From NCBI GenBank assembly GCA_963709355.1, contig CAVPVY010000005.1, forward strand, positions 2,108,001-2,172,000: a stretch of 64,000 bases of DNA, read 5' to 3'. Under the pieces are notes generated by a model. It ran no database searches and was not told where the DNA came from. It saw only the letters and a program-made list of their open reading frames with translations. Within the stretch, counting starts at the first letter, position 1, and each line of letters starts with the position of its first letter. Source of the stretch: PLOWO2-12-38-17 sp963709355 (lineage in GTDB: Bacteria > Planctomycetota > Brocadiia > Brocadiales > Brocadiaceae). Below are positions 18,326-26,476 of this stretch, piece after piece. The translations under genes were made by a program, and so were the position numbers.

Positions 18326-18351
18326 GGTTTTTTGCAAATATTCCTTAAAAA

Positions 18352-18402
18352 CAAAAAAAGCCTTACTGCTAAAAATGTTTTAAACATCTTCGGCAGTAAG
18401 GC
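18352..18402 (-). terminator. Rho-independent terminator of the riboswitch
   Basis: On the minus strand GCCTTACTGC (18402-18393) pairs perfectly with GCAGTAAGGC (18369-18360), followed directly by seven T. The 5' arm is shared with the 3' end of the c-di-GMP aptamer, so ligand binding and terminator formation should be mutually exclusive: an attenuation switch. Confidence 0.9.
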
Positions 18403-18492
18403 TATCTTTCTGATGCGGGAGTTTCTTCTTCGGGTAGACCCAAAGACCCTTTACTTTGCGTACTACGATTTCTCGTAGTTTGCCTTTATCGA
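18386..18492 (-). promoter_or_regulatory. c-di-GMP-I (GEMM) riboswitch
   Basis: On the minus strand the sequence has the GEMM-I landmarks in order: AAAGGCAAAC, a hairpin CTACGA-GAAA-TCGTAG with the GAAA tetraloop, ACGCAAAG, a P3 region, then GATAGCCTTACTGCCGAAG closing P1. The last part overlaps the terminator stem. Because the terminator's 5' arm is part of the aptamer, c-di-GMP binding should favour read-through into the giant SBBP-protein gene about 240 bases downstream. That is an ON switch by topology, not shown experimentally. Confidence 0.85.
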
Positions 18493-18649
18493 TCTGTTTT
18501 ATTACGTCTAATTTTTAATCCATATTTTTGTTTTTTAGTCCCGACACTTTTGAACGTAATATCTATAATATTTTAGGGTAAAGTGCCCTATTTTGTTTTC
18601 CTTGTCAATCCCTAAAAAGTGGGATATTAATTACGGGTAACATCTCAGC

Positions 18650-18786
18650 CCACCGCAAAGACGCAAAGGACTCAGAGGTAAAAACTACTAAGACAGTAAG
18701 ATGAGGAATTAAGAAGTTAGGAATCATAACTTCCCAACATCCCAGATTCTAAACTTCCTGAATTCTTTGCGACTTTGCGGTGATTC
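18650..18786. repeat. Inverted repeat with CACCGCAAAG arms
   Basis: CACCGCAAAGACGCAAAGGACTCAG (first arm, from about 18655) and its inverse TTCTTTGCGACTTTGCGGTGATT (ending about 18785) bracket a non-coding centre. The arms match a dispersed non-coding family; a related pair of arms occurs at 22184-22275. It lies within what looks like a second riboswitch. Confidence 0.65.
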
Positions 18787-18799
18787 TAAAAACCATTTT

Positions 18800-18836
18800 C
18801 GTTGCGTCCCGTGATTGCTCATAGTTTACCTTTATC
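18800..18836 (-). promoter_or_regulatory. Partial second c-di-GMP-I aptamer
   Basis: On the minus strand AAAGGTAAAC, a GNRA-capped hairpin (TATGA-GCAA-TCACG) and GGGACGCAACG reproduce the 5' half of a GEMM-I aptamer and resemble the intact aptamer 310 bases downstream. The 3' half is not next to it; an inverted repeat follows instead, and a possible GTTACCCG remnant lies beyond that repeat. Confidence 0.5.
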
Positions 18837-19137
18837 GTATATGTTTTATGCCAAAAAATTGACTGTATCCAACATTATATAGAATTATATGTCAAGAAGA
18901 ATATTTCAGGGCTATCCGCTTGATTGCTAAATTCTCAACATATAGTGTATTTTTGGTGCCGAAGATTGCAATACATAGTACGAAGGACAATTAAAACGGC
19001 TAGCCCAAAAATATTTATATTTATTGCAATATTTCTTTTTGATAACAGTTCAGCACACCAGACACAAAGTACGCAAAGAAAATAATACTTAATATAAAAA
19101 CGACTACATTAGGTTGCTAAAGGAGCGATTTTATAGT

Positions 19138-19385
19138 TCCCCTCTAAAAAGAGTCACACACCCCTTAATCCACTCTCGAGAGTGGAAGAGTGAAACACAC
19201 CCCCGTCCCCTCTTGTTAGAGGGGAGTATTGGATACCTCACCGACGCCTCCTTGTTAGTGGGGAGGAGTGAAACACCATCCCGGCCACAATTAATAGAGG
19301 GGGGGGAGTGAACCACCCCCCCGTCCCCTCTTAATAGAGGGGAGGAGTGAACCACCCCCAGACCCTCTTTTTAGAGGGGAATTAC
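19138..19385. repeat. Tandem array of about seven 39-bp hairpin units
   Basis: Units begin near 19138, 19167, 19206, 19246, 19285, 19324 and 19362. The best-preserved unit has CCCCTCTT-aatag-AGGGG arms followed by AGGAGTGAACCACC. Units differ by point changes but keep the palindrome. The array lies just downstream of acsE, the last gene of the acetyl-CoA operon, where stacked hairpins could protect or terminate the transcript. Confidence 0.75.
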
Positions 19386-19413
19386 AAAAGATTGAGATTT
19401 CTTAGCGTTACTA

Positions 19414-20199
19414 TTATTTCCTGCATGCAGTGAGATAGGAATCGCTGTATACGTGCTGATTCATGATGATTTCTGCTGTTAACGCCGCATCCATCAAATC
19501 CTTGTCAAGCACGTCCATTACAGCCGCATCTAGACCATAGGGAATCCCCATTGTAAGGAATGTTCTGGCTAGAAGTCTTTTTTCCTTTGTCCCCTGTGAA
19601 AAATTGCTTAAACCCACATTCCTGTGAGGAGGCGGGTCAGAAATCATCTTAATCTGATTAAATATCTCAAACATAAGCACCGGTTGTTTCTGGTCAACAT
19701 TAAGAGGAAAGAGGACTGGATCAATATATACCTTGGATAAATCAAACTCATGCTCCACTGCCTTTTCCACAATTTTCATGACAAACTCCATGCGCTTCTC
19801 TACATCTTGCGGAATTCCGCATTTATCCATAGTAAGGCATATCAGTGATGCATTATATTCTTTGGATAAAGACATGAATTTATCCAGTTCTTCGGGATCA
19901 CCTTTAGAAGAATTAATCAAGACCTCATTCTTGATTACCGATAATCCTGCCTTTACTACCTCAAATTTCTGGCTATCAATAGAAATTGGTGTCTTAACAG
20001 TATCCTGAATGACCTCAATCAACCATTTCATGGCGCCAATTGAGTCTGCCGCTGCTGTGCCCACATTCACATCGAGAAAACTTGCCCCAGCCTCCGTCTG
20101 CTTTATTGCAAGTTCCCTTACAGCCTTTGGGTCTTTATTTTTGATTGCTTCCCGTACATCTTTAAACATTCCGTTAATACGTTCACCGATAGAAATCAT
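19414..20199 (-). CDS. acsE: Methyl-tetrahydrofolate:corrinoid/iron-sulfur protein methyltransferase
   Basis: This 261-residue protein, almost the size of the Moorella enzyme (262), opens with ISIGERINGMF and carries 'DVNVGTAAADSIGAMKWL' and 'GLSNFSQGTKEKRLLARTFL', typical of the pterin-binding TIM barrel of MeTr. It transfers the methyl group of methyl-H4folate to cob(I)amide on the AcsC/AcsD protein, the step joining the methyl and carbonyl branches. It is the last gene of the leftward acs operon, 12 bases after acsD. A hairpin array follows. The acsD neighbour makes the assignment firm. Confidence 0.95.
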   Translation of the reverse strand: MISIGERINGMFKDVREAIKNKDPKAVRELAIKQTEAGASFLDVNVGTAAADSIGAMKWLIEVIQDTVKTPISIDSQKFEVVKAGLSVIKNEVLINSSKGDPEELDKFMSLSKEYNASLICLTMDKCGIPQDVEKRMEFVMKIVEKAVEHEFDLSKVYIDPVLFPLNVDQKQPVLMFEIFNQIKMISDPPPHRNVGLSNFSQGTKEKRLLARTFLTMGIPYGLDAAVMDVLDKDLMDAALTAEIIMNQHVYSDSYLTACRK

Positions 20200-20211
20200 A
20201 CCCCTCTCCTT

Positions 20212-21171
20212 TTAGTATAAACGATTAATACATTTCTTTACCGCTGCAACGGCATTGGGGTGGTTCATACGAATGATATCCACACCCGACTGCAAAAGGC
20301 TGACGGCAGTGATTGCCTCCCACATAGGTCCCCTTTCTTCCCTAGGCCCCCACTGCGGCACTGCATTATCGTCCGATTTGGCTTCTTTTGCACGCCATGC
20401 CTCATGCCCAACGTCGCAGATTACTGGCATGGACATCATCTTATCACCTGTAAGGGCTGCCAGTCGTTCACGTTCCTGAATTGAATAAGTATATTCCAAA
20501 CCATAACCGAGCGCACCTGTTGATTGAAACATCACAATCCGATTAAGAGGGAAATCCATCTCTGATACAAGTATATTGACCTGTTTTCCAATATTAATAT
20601 CCACTGGCGCCATGGTAATTATACAGTGTCCGTCTGCCAGACATGATGCAGTAAGTGTTTTATAGTTATCCTGAGTAACAATCCCCATCAGGCAATTCTC
20701 TCCTTTGGCAGCCTGACTTGCTTTTGGCAATACCTCATTATCCTTCTCATCGTGTTCACACCCCCAGATAATTAAAGGTACACTTACAGCGGCAAGTACA
20801 GATTTAATGGTTTTCACCGTATCCTCGGCGCTTTTATCGCCTTTATCCGGATGTATTCCATCCAATTTCAGACAAATCATATCCGCCCCATATTGCTCAA
20901 CGCACTTCTTCGCCCACTTAGCAGGGTCATTCATCACATCCGCAAATGGTTTACTTAGGGTTTCAGGCCAGTCTTCAGGCGGTACATCATAAACATCCAT
21001 TGCAACCACAGGTTTATGACCGGGCTTGCCTTCAAAATCCATAAATGGGATGCTCTTCGCGCCGCCAATGGAAATTGTTTTTTCTCGGGTACCACCTTTA
21101 TCTTTTGTAGTGCCCAGTGTAATTTCATTGACACCGCTTGACCACTTATCCGCTACATTTGGTATTTCCAT
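20212..21171 (-). CDS. acsD: Corrinoid/iron-sulfur protein, small subunit
   Basis: This 319-residue protein aligns along its length with the Moorella small subunit (323 residues): 'ITLGTTKDKGGTREKTISIGG' near the start, 'GADMICLKLDGIHPDKGD', 'LGYGLEYTYSIQERERLAALTGDKMMSMP' and a C-terminal 'VDIIRMNHPNAV'. It forms a TIM-barrel heterodimer with AcsC and holds the corrinoid that carries the methyl group from AcsE to AcsB. It is followed after 12 bases by acsE. The 196-base gap upstream to the CooC-type gene contains a dispersed repeat but no gene. Confidence 0.95.
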   Translation of the reverse strand: MEIPNVADKWSSGVNEITLGTTKDKGGTREKTISIGGAKSIPFMDFEGKPGHKPVVAMDVYDVPPEDWPETLSKPFADVMNDPAKWAKKCVEQYGADMICLKLDGIHPDKGDKSAEDTVKTIKSVLAAVSVPLIIWGCEHDEKDNEVLPKASQAAKGENCLMGIVTQDNYKTLTASCLADGHCIITMAPVDINIGKQVNILVSEMDFPLNRIVMFQSTGALGYGLEYTYSIQERERLAALTGDKMMSMPVICDVGHEAWRAKEAKSDDNAVPQWGPREERGPMWEAITAVSLLQSGVDIIRMNHPNAVAAVKKCINRLY

Positions 21172-21224
21172 AATAACTCAATCTCCCAACACATTTTATT
21201 TCTAAAACTAATCACATAAATCAA

Positions 21225-21290
21225 TGATGGGTTCGCTTCGCCCATTCGACAAGCTCAGGACAAGCTTAACCCATCCTACGCCTCCTACCG
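21225..21290. repeat. Dispersed palindromic repeat inside the acs operon
   Basis: The stretch with GGGTTCGCTTCGCCC and TTCGACAAGCTCAGGACAAGC is a familiar type of non-coding dispersed repeat in many bacterial genomes. It lies between the CooC-type gene and acsD, so it is transcribed within the operon. Confidence 0.5.
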
Positions 21291-21367
21291 ATTATAAAAC
21301 CAATAGTACACATCTGATATTCCAGGTTTCAACTATTTAATTGAAGTAGGATAGAATTATAAAAATA

Positions 21368-22159
21368 CTATATATGACAAGTCAATTTCTTTTCCAACAG
21401 ACTTTTTGGTAAATGTTTCTGTAAAAATACCCCCAGTTTTCGATACACCTCATTTTCCTTTGAAATCTCAAATACAGAGGCGCCGCATGCCGCTAAATCG
21501 TAAATCTCCTGGTCAAACGGAAACATACCGGATATTTCGATTTCCAGACTATCCAGCCTTTGCTGAAGATTTTCATGTATGCCGCTTTTTTGCACCCGGT
21601 TTAGTACACAGAGTTTTTTTCTGATAGTAATTGAAAGCGAATCAGCTAATTTAAGAATACGCTGTATAGTTAATGCACCCACAATGGTCGGTTCACTTAC
21701 AATCAGTAATAAATCTACGTTATTGGTAGTTCTGCGGGAGAGGTGCTCCATTCCTGCTTCATTATCAGTTACAATGAACGGATATGTCGTTCCAACTTTA
21801 TCCAGATATTTACGGAGGAGATTATTCACGTAACAATAACATTTTGGTCCCTCAGGCCTGCCCATTGTTAAAAGGTCAAACTTATCCTTCTCAATTATTG
21901 ATTCCTCAATAGAGTATTCTATATATCTTTCTTTAGACATCCCGGCAAAGTCGGCCTTCTTTTCTACGATTTCCTCGCGGATATCGGCAACGGTGTTCTG
22001 TACATGTAATCCTAGCAAAGCACCCAAAGATGCATTGGGGTCTGCATCAACGGCAGAAACTGGCTTGCCTATTTCTTCCGTAATATATCTGATAATCATG
22101 GCTGAAAGGGTTGATTTACCAGTACCACCCTTCCCTGCTACTGCAATATTATATGCCAT
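21368..22159 (-). CDS. CooC-type nickel-insertion ATPase (second copy, AcsF-like)
   Basis: This 263-residue protein begins with the deviant Walker A GKGGTGKST (residues 9-17), followed by the 'VDADPNASLG' switch, and has CYC in 'GPKCYCYVNN' (about residues 107-109), the CXC metal/dimer motif of CooC proteins. These ATPases help insert Ni into the C-cluster of CO dehydrogenase or the A-cluster of ACS. The window holds two: this one inside the operon and another at its head, so they may be split between acsA and acsB. It follows the RACo-type gene after 124 bases that contain a dispersed repeat. Confidence 0.88.
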   Translation of the reverse strand: MAYNIAVAGKGGTGKSTLSAMIIRYITEEIGKPVSAVDADPNASLGALLGLHVQNTVADIREEIVEKKADFAGMSKERYIEYSIEESIIEKDKFDLLTMGRPEGPKCYCYVNNLLRKYLDKVGTTYPFIVTDNEAGMEHLSRRTTNNVDLLLIVSEPTIVGALTIQRILKLADSLSITIRKKLCVLNRVQKSGIHENLQQRLDSLEIEISGMFPFDQEIYDLAACGASVFEISKENEVYRKLGVFLQKHLPKSLLEKKLTCHI

Positions 22160-22183
22160 ATATACACCTCATAACTTTTATGT

Positions 22184-22275
22184 CTTACGCAGAGAATGCA
22201 GAGGAAATTAAACCTTTATTTACTTCTTTTCAATTCTTATTTATTCTATTCTTTATCTCTGTGTTCTCTGTGGCA
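22184..22275. repeat. Inverted repeat between operon genes
   Basis: ACGCAGAGAATGCAGAGG at the left and CTCTGTGTTCTCTGTGGCAA at the right are inverted arms around an AT-rich centre. They resemble the repeat at 18650-18786 in style. They lie between the RACo-type gene and the CooC-type gene. Confidence 0.5.
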
Positions 22276-22283
22276 AATACCAG

Positions 22284-24209
22284 CTAAACCTTTAATTCCT
22301 CAACTACTGATGGAAATTTCTCAAGATTAGTATGCGGCAGGAAGTTAGCCGATACGTATTCTTCCATATACTTGTTGTTTGACATCAAGTCAAAATACGT
22401 CATCTTTGAGGCTATTGTCCTAGCAACCTCATAAGCATCTTTAGAAAATAGCGACATCTTTGCACCGATTACTGATGTATTTCCAACAAATTGAACCTTT
22501 GACACTGAAATATCAGGAAGCATCCCGATTGTGATCGCGCTTCTAATATCAAGATAATTACCAAAACCACCAGCAAGATAAACCTGTTCAATATTATCCA
22601 CACTCATACTCATTGCCTCAAGTAATGTTGATATCGCAGAATAGATAGCAGCCTTGGAACGAATCAGGTTTTGAATATCTGCCTGTGTAATAACAATATC
22701 TTTTTTGGTTGATGTCTTATTACCTTCTACCAGAACAAACTCATAGCCATCGTCCGTCTTTCTCAAGCGATCGGTATTTAATCCCTTCTGAAAATTTCCA
22801 GTCCTGTCAATAACACCACTCCTGACCAGATTGGCAAGACAATCCAGCAGCCCAGAACCGCATATCCCGCTTGCAGATGCATCGCCAATTGTTTTACAGA
22901 TAACGTCAAAATTCTTTGTAATATTAACCTTTTCAATGGCGCCCTTCGCTGCGCGCATTCCGCAGGAAATCCCACTGCCCTCAAAAGACGGGCCTGCAGA
23001 GGCTGAACAGCAAACCATCCAGTCTTTGTTTCCCAGCACAATTTCACCGTTTGTACCTATATCAATAAGCAACGACAGTGCATCCGCCATATCAAGACGG
23101 ATGGCAAGTGCGCCCGAAGAAATATCGCCACCAACATATGCGCCAACACATGGCAACGTGTAAAGCAAACCATGACCATTAATCTTTATACCTACAACGC
23201 TGGCTCTTAAAGGAGGAACAAAACTCGCTGAAGGCAGATACGGCTCCTTTCTTATATTTATAGGGTCTAAACCCAATAAAAAATGCGTCATCACTGTATT
23301 TCCAGCACAAACAACGGCATTAATATCATGAATACATAGTTTATTCCTCTTAACAAGGGTTGATATCAAATGATTTACGTCCTCGGTTAAAATTTCCTGC
23401 ATAATATCCATTGCATCATTTTGTTCAGCATACATTATTCTCTGGATATAGTCATCACCGTATTTAATCTGTGCGTTATAGGTTGCCTCAATATCAATGG
23501 TCTCCATGTTTGAGAAATTGAGCAGATGCGCTACTACAGTAGTTGTGCCCACATCAACAGCAACACCATAATTATTAGCGCTGACGTCTCCCGTCTGAAC
23601 CTCAAGAATTTCAACAGTAGAACCACGATATCCAAGCGTCGCAGTAACTTTCCATTTACTACCCCTTAAAACAGATGGCAAACGCTTCAGGACAGTAAAA
23701 TTTGTTGTCAATTTTTCCAGTGATATGTTCGTCTTAATCATTATGCCCTGGCAAAGTCTCTCGTAATCCGCCATACTATCGTCGAGGCTAGGCTGTGACA
23801 GTTCAAGATAAACCTTACGCACAAGCGGGTCATGCTCAAATTGCTTTGCACGCATGGTTGCTGCAGCTAATGATCCTGGAAATTGCGGATAATCACTAAC
23901 TAAAATCTGGCTTTTATCAAGTTGCGATTCTTCGGGTATTACAACCTCGATATCGCCCATTACCTTTGTACTGCATGCGAGGACGTATCCCTTCTTCTTA
24001 TCCGATGCTGAGATATGTGTTGTTGGGAGGTTTTCTACATTGCCGCCTTTCAAAATTACCTTACACTTACCGCATGTACCATCGCCGCCGCATAAGGCAT
24101 TAATAAAAAGGTCTCCCTTGCGCGATGCGTCGAGGATGGTCTTACCTCCCTCTATATCAACGGTAACATCGGCAGGAAAAAAATGGACTTTATAACGTGA
24201 ATTTCCCAA
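22284..24209 (-). CDS. Reductive activator of the corrinoid/iron-sulfur protein (RACo-type, AcsV-like)
   Basis: In this 641-residue protein the N-terminus is a 2Fe-2S ferredoxin domain ('NALCGGDGTCGKCKV' plus 'LACST', four cysteines within residues 35-80). It is followed by a linker region and an ASKHA-type ATPase domain ('YGVAVDVGTTTVVAHLL' near residue 215 and 'VYLAGGFGNYLDIRSA' near 565), the DUF4445 layout. RACo proteins use ATP to re-reduce Co(II) of the corrinoid protein to Co(I) after accidental oxidation. Its place between acsC and cooC/acsD fits that role precisely. It is cytoplasmic. I am confident of the family, less so of the gene name. Confidence 0.9.
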   Translation of the reverse strand: MGNSRYKVHFFPADVTVDIEGGKTILDASRKGDLFINALCGGDGTCGKCKVILKGGNVENLPTTHISASDKKKGYVLACSTKVMGDIEVVIPEESQLDKSQILVSDYPQFPGSLAAATMRAKQFEHDPLVRKVYLELSQPSLDDSMADYERLCQGIMIKTNISLEKLTTNFTVLKRLPSVLRGSKWKVTATLGYRGSTVEILEVQTGDVSANNYGVAVDVGTTTVVAHLLNFSNMETIDIEATYNAQIKYGDDYIQRIMYAEQNDAMDIMQEILTEDVNHLISTLVKRNKLCIHDINAVVCAGNTVMTHFLLGLDPINIRKEPYLPSASFVPPLRASVVGIKINGHGLLYTLPCVGAYVGGDISSGALAIRLDMADALSLLIDIGTNGEIVLGNKDWMVCCSASAGPSFEGSGISCGMRAAKGAIEKVNITKNFDVICKTIGDASASGICGSGLLDCLANLVRSGVIDRTGNFQKGLNTDRLRKTDDGYEFVLVEGNKTSTKKDIVITQADIQNLIRSKAAIYSAISTLLEAMSMSVDNIEQVYLAGGFGNYLDIRSAITIGMLPDISVSKVQFVGNTSVIGAKMSLFSKDAYEVARTIASKMTYFDLMSNNKYMEEYVSANFLPHTNLEKFPSVVEELKV

Positions 24210-24396
24210 GGCTATAGTTTGAATCTCAAATTCGTAGTTAAATGGAGGATAAGCGAGCGGTTTTACTCAATTCAGTAAATCTATCCCAAATAAACCTATA
24301 AATTTATCTACATACTTGATAAAACGCGTCTGCTTTTACCGTAAAAGATTATTACACCTGCATTAAAATAAATAAAGTTTAGGCATAGATAAATAC

Positions 24397-25737
24397 CTAT
24401 GCCTTCCAGACTGTTTTCAAATAAGAAGGAAGCCCTGATGCCTCTCTGGGCCCCACCAGTATTTCCCAACCTAGCGTTTCCTGCAATTTCCCGGACATTA
24501 CGGCAACAAGGCCTGGAATAATCAATTTCTTGTGTTTTACTTTAGTCTCCACGTTAGCATCAGTCATTGCCTTAGCAACAACCTTATCATTTAGTTTGTC
24601 ACCGGAATACGCAGTCAAAACGGAGGTGCCGCCCGTATCAACAGATAGAATATACGCGGCAATACGGCTCGATTCAACCTCGCCTTCAACAGTATAATAA
24701 GTAAGCGAAAAGTTAGTTGTAAATAAAACAGGTGAGTGTTCCTTGACGTCGCCCACAGCATATAACCTTGGCTCAACCTGTATTGGCTTTTGTGGGTCGG
24801 TAAATATATTTGCTCTTGTTGTAAGCAGCGGCATAATTGCCCATATCTCACATACATTAACAACAATTATACCCGCATATTTTAAAACATAAGTACTTGC
24901 AAGTGAAATTTCCTGGAATGGGTCTTCATCACAAACAAATGAAAGCATAGGAAATCCAAGCGCTCTGAAATTTTTCTTCAAAGCGGCGCGTCTTACCTTT
25001 GTTAATTTTTGAAGCACTTCTTTAGGATTATCACCGCTGACGTCCAAAACTATCTCCTCAACGCCTGCCTTTTTTACCCGTTCGGTTAAATCGGCGAGTT
25101 CCTCAAGCGTTGGAGCGGTCACGGTCATAGGACAGTTCTTTTCCTTTGCTAACGCCGCCATTAATTCACAGTTCTGGGCATTGGCACCATGAATTAAAGG
25201 TCTCTTATCAGCGCAGTTGGCTAATGCAGCCTTCATATTTTCAACCGATGTACTGCTAAGAATTATGTTCAGATGGGTACTGCCACTAACTTTCTTTGAT
25301 GTTTCGGCAAATTTTCCCGCGTCATTACTCTTATTAATAATTGCTATTAAATCAATATCAATCTCAGTACCAACACGCAAAACCTTTAAATTATTAATCT
25401 TTTTCAGACGATCATTAAATTCCGTATCAGTCAAATCATCTGAAATTGTAACCGCTATGCCTGTTGGATGATAAAACTTCTCTTCATGCCTGAACAAAAC
25501 ATTTTCTTCGCCAACCTCAACCTTCTTATCACCTGTACCGACAGTTACAAGTTTAATAGGCGGAGAGGCGGCAGCTCCGAGTATTTTCTTCGCTTCTTCA
25601 CTTACATCAGGACAATCTGAAAGATTCGCCTTTTTCTGTGCCAATTGCATTGCAAACGCCAGACACGTTGGCCGACCACACTTCTTACAGTTTGTTTTTG
25701 GAAGTAATTTGTAAATGTCCAGTCCGGTTAATGCCAT
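24397..25737 (-). CDS. acsC: Corrinoid/iron-sulfur protein, large subunit
   Basis: In this 446-residue protein an N-terminal 4Fe-4S motif (TNCKKCGRPTCLAFA with a later Cys in 'LSDCPDV', residues about 15-43) precedes a TIM-barrel region and a C-terminal corrinoid-binding part ('VMSGKLQETLGWEILVGPREASGLPSYLK'). The length matches the Moorella subunit (446). With AcsD it carries the methyl group to acetyl-CoA synthase; its cluster supplies electrons for reactivation by the RACo-type protein downstream. It follows the clpP-like gene by only 24 bases, so they share a transcript. Confidence 0.95.
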   Translation of the reverse strand: MALTGLDIYKLLPKTNCKKCGRPTCLAFAMQLAQKKANLSDCPDVSEEAKKILGAAASPPIKLVTVGTGDKKVEVGEENVLFRHEEKFYHPTGIAVTISDDLTDTEFNDRLKKINNLKVLRVGTEIDIDLIAIINKSNDAGKFAETSKKVSGSTHLNIILSSTSVENMKAALANCADKRPLIHGANAQNCELMAALAKEKNCPMTVTAPTLEELADLTERVKKAGVEEIVLDVSGDNPKEVLQKLTKVRRAALKKNFRALGFPMLSFVCDEDPFQEISLASTYVLKYAGIIVVNVCEIWAIMPLLTTRANIFTDPQKPIQVEPRLYAVGDVKEHSPVLFTTNFSLTYYTVEGEVESSRIAAYILSVDTGGTSVLTAYSGDKLNDKVVAKAMTDANVETKVKHKKLIIPGLVAVMSGKLQETLGWEILVGPREASGLPSYLKTVWKA

Positions 25738-25761
25738 TATTCAAAATCCTTTTCGATAAAA

Positions 25762-26364
25762 TTATGCCTTTAAATCTTCGCTTGATTGTATAATTTTATT
25801 GACCAATCCGTATTTAGCGGCTTCTTCAGCCGACATCCAGAAATTTCTTCTTGTATCAGATTCTACCTTCTCCATAGTTTGCCCAGTTTCAGCTGCTATC
25901 AGCCGGTTAATTTTTTCACGGCATTTCAGTATTTCATTCGCCTCAATCTGAATATCAGAGGCAGTACCATGTATACCGGTAGATGGTTGATGAATAAGGA
26001 TACGGACGCTTGATAAACTAAACCTATTTTCTTTTTGCGCACCAAGTAGTATTATAACAGCAGCACTTGCCACAACCCCTGCGCATACAGCCTTTATCCT
26101 TGGTTTGACAAACCGCATCATATCAAAAATAGCAAAACCAGCATCGGCATCCCCACCCGGGGAATTAATAAACATTTTAATATCGTCGTTATTCTCGGCT
26201 TCAAGGAGTAAGAGTTGTGTCATTATCCGTTGCGCCATTTTCTTACTCACTTCATCCGCCACCATAACGGTACGCGTTTTTAATAACTTTGCAATAAAAT
26301 CGCCATTCTGAGGCTTTTCCTTCTCTTTGCTCTCTTCATCTAAAGACGGTATATCAAAAATCAT
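25762..26364 (-). CDS. clpP: ClpP-like serine protease subunit within the acs operon (Asp to Asn in the triad)
   Basis: This 200-residue protein has the ClpP fold motifs: 'FINSPGGDADAGFAIFD', Ser100 in GVVASAAV, and His125 in RILIHQPS, spaced exactly as in E. coli ClpP (Ser97/His122). The third residue, Asp171 in E. coli (ERDRF), aligns with Asn174 here (RRNFW). Listeria ClpP1 has the same Asp-to-Asn change and is active only with help from its partner ClpP2, so this subunit may need a second ClpP. No Clp ATPase gene is near. It lies between acsB and acsC with short gaps, so it is co-transcribed with acetyl-CoA synthase genes. Confidence 0.88.
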   Translation of the reverse strand: MIFDIPSLDEESKEKEKPQNGDFIAKLLKTRTVMVADEVSKKMAQRIMTQLLLLEAENNDDIKMFINSPGGDADAGFAIFDMMRFVKPRIKAVCAGVVASAAVIILLGAQKENRFSLSSVRILIHQPSTGIHGTASDIQIEANEILKCREKINRLIAAETGQTMEKVESDTRRNFWMSAEEAAKYGLVNKIIQSSEDLKA

Positions 26365-26476
26365 GAATAAACTCCATTAATCAAATATAAATACTGTAAT
26401 AAATTAGTTTGATCCGAGGGTCTTAAAGAATCAAATTTTCAAAATTTTGGCACAATTAACTTAAAATAAATTGCAT

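Larger units (their letters stand above)
18403..19413. other. Gene-free, repeat-rich leader and spacer
   Basis: I see no protein gene in these 1.0 kb between the giant gene's terminator and acsE. They hold the riboswitch 5' part, an inverted repeat at 18650-18786, a partial second aptamer at 18800-18836, AT-rich sequence to about 19100, and a 39-bp hairpin array at 19138-19385. A short frame at 19114-19311 is only the translation of that array. Confidence 0.7.

Noticed and set aside
19114..19355. Small genes on both strands
   Set aside because: They are translations of the hairpin array, with no ribosome-binding sites or family pattern.
19138..19385. CRISPR-like array
   Set aside because: The repeats are contiguous 39-bp palindromic units with no unique spacers of constant length and no cas genes.
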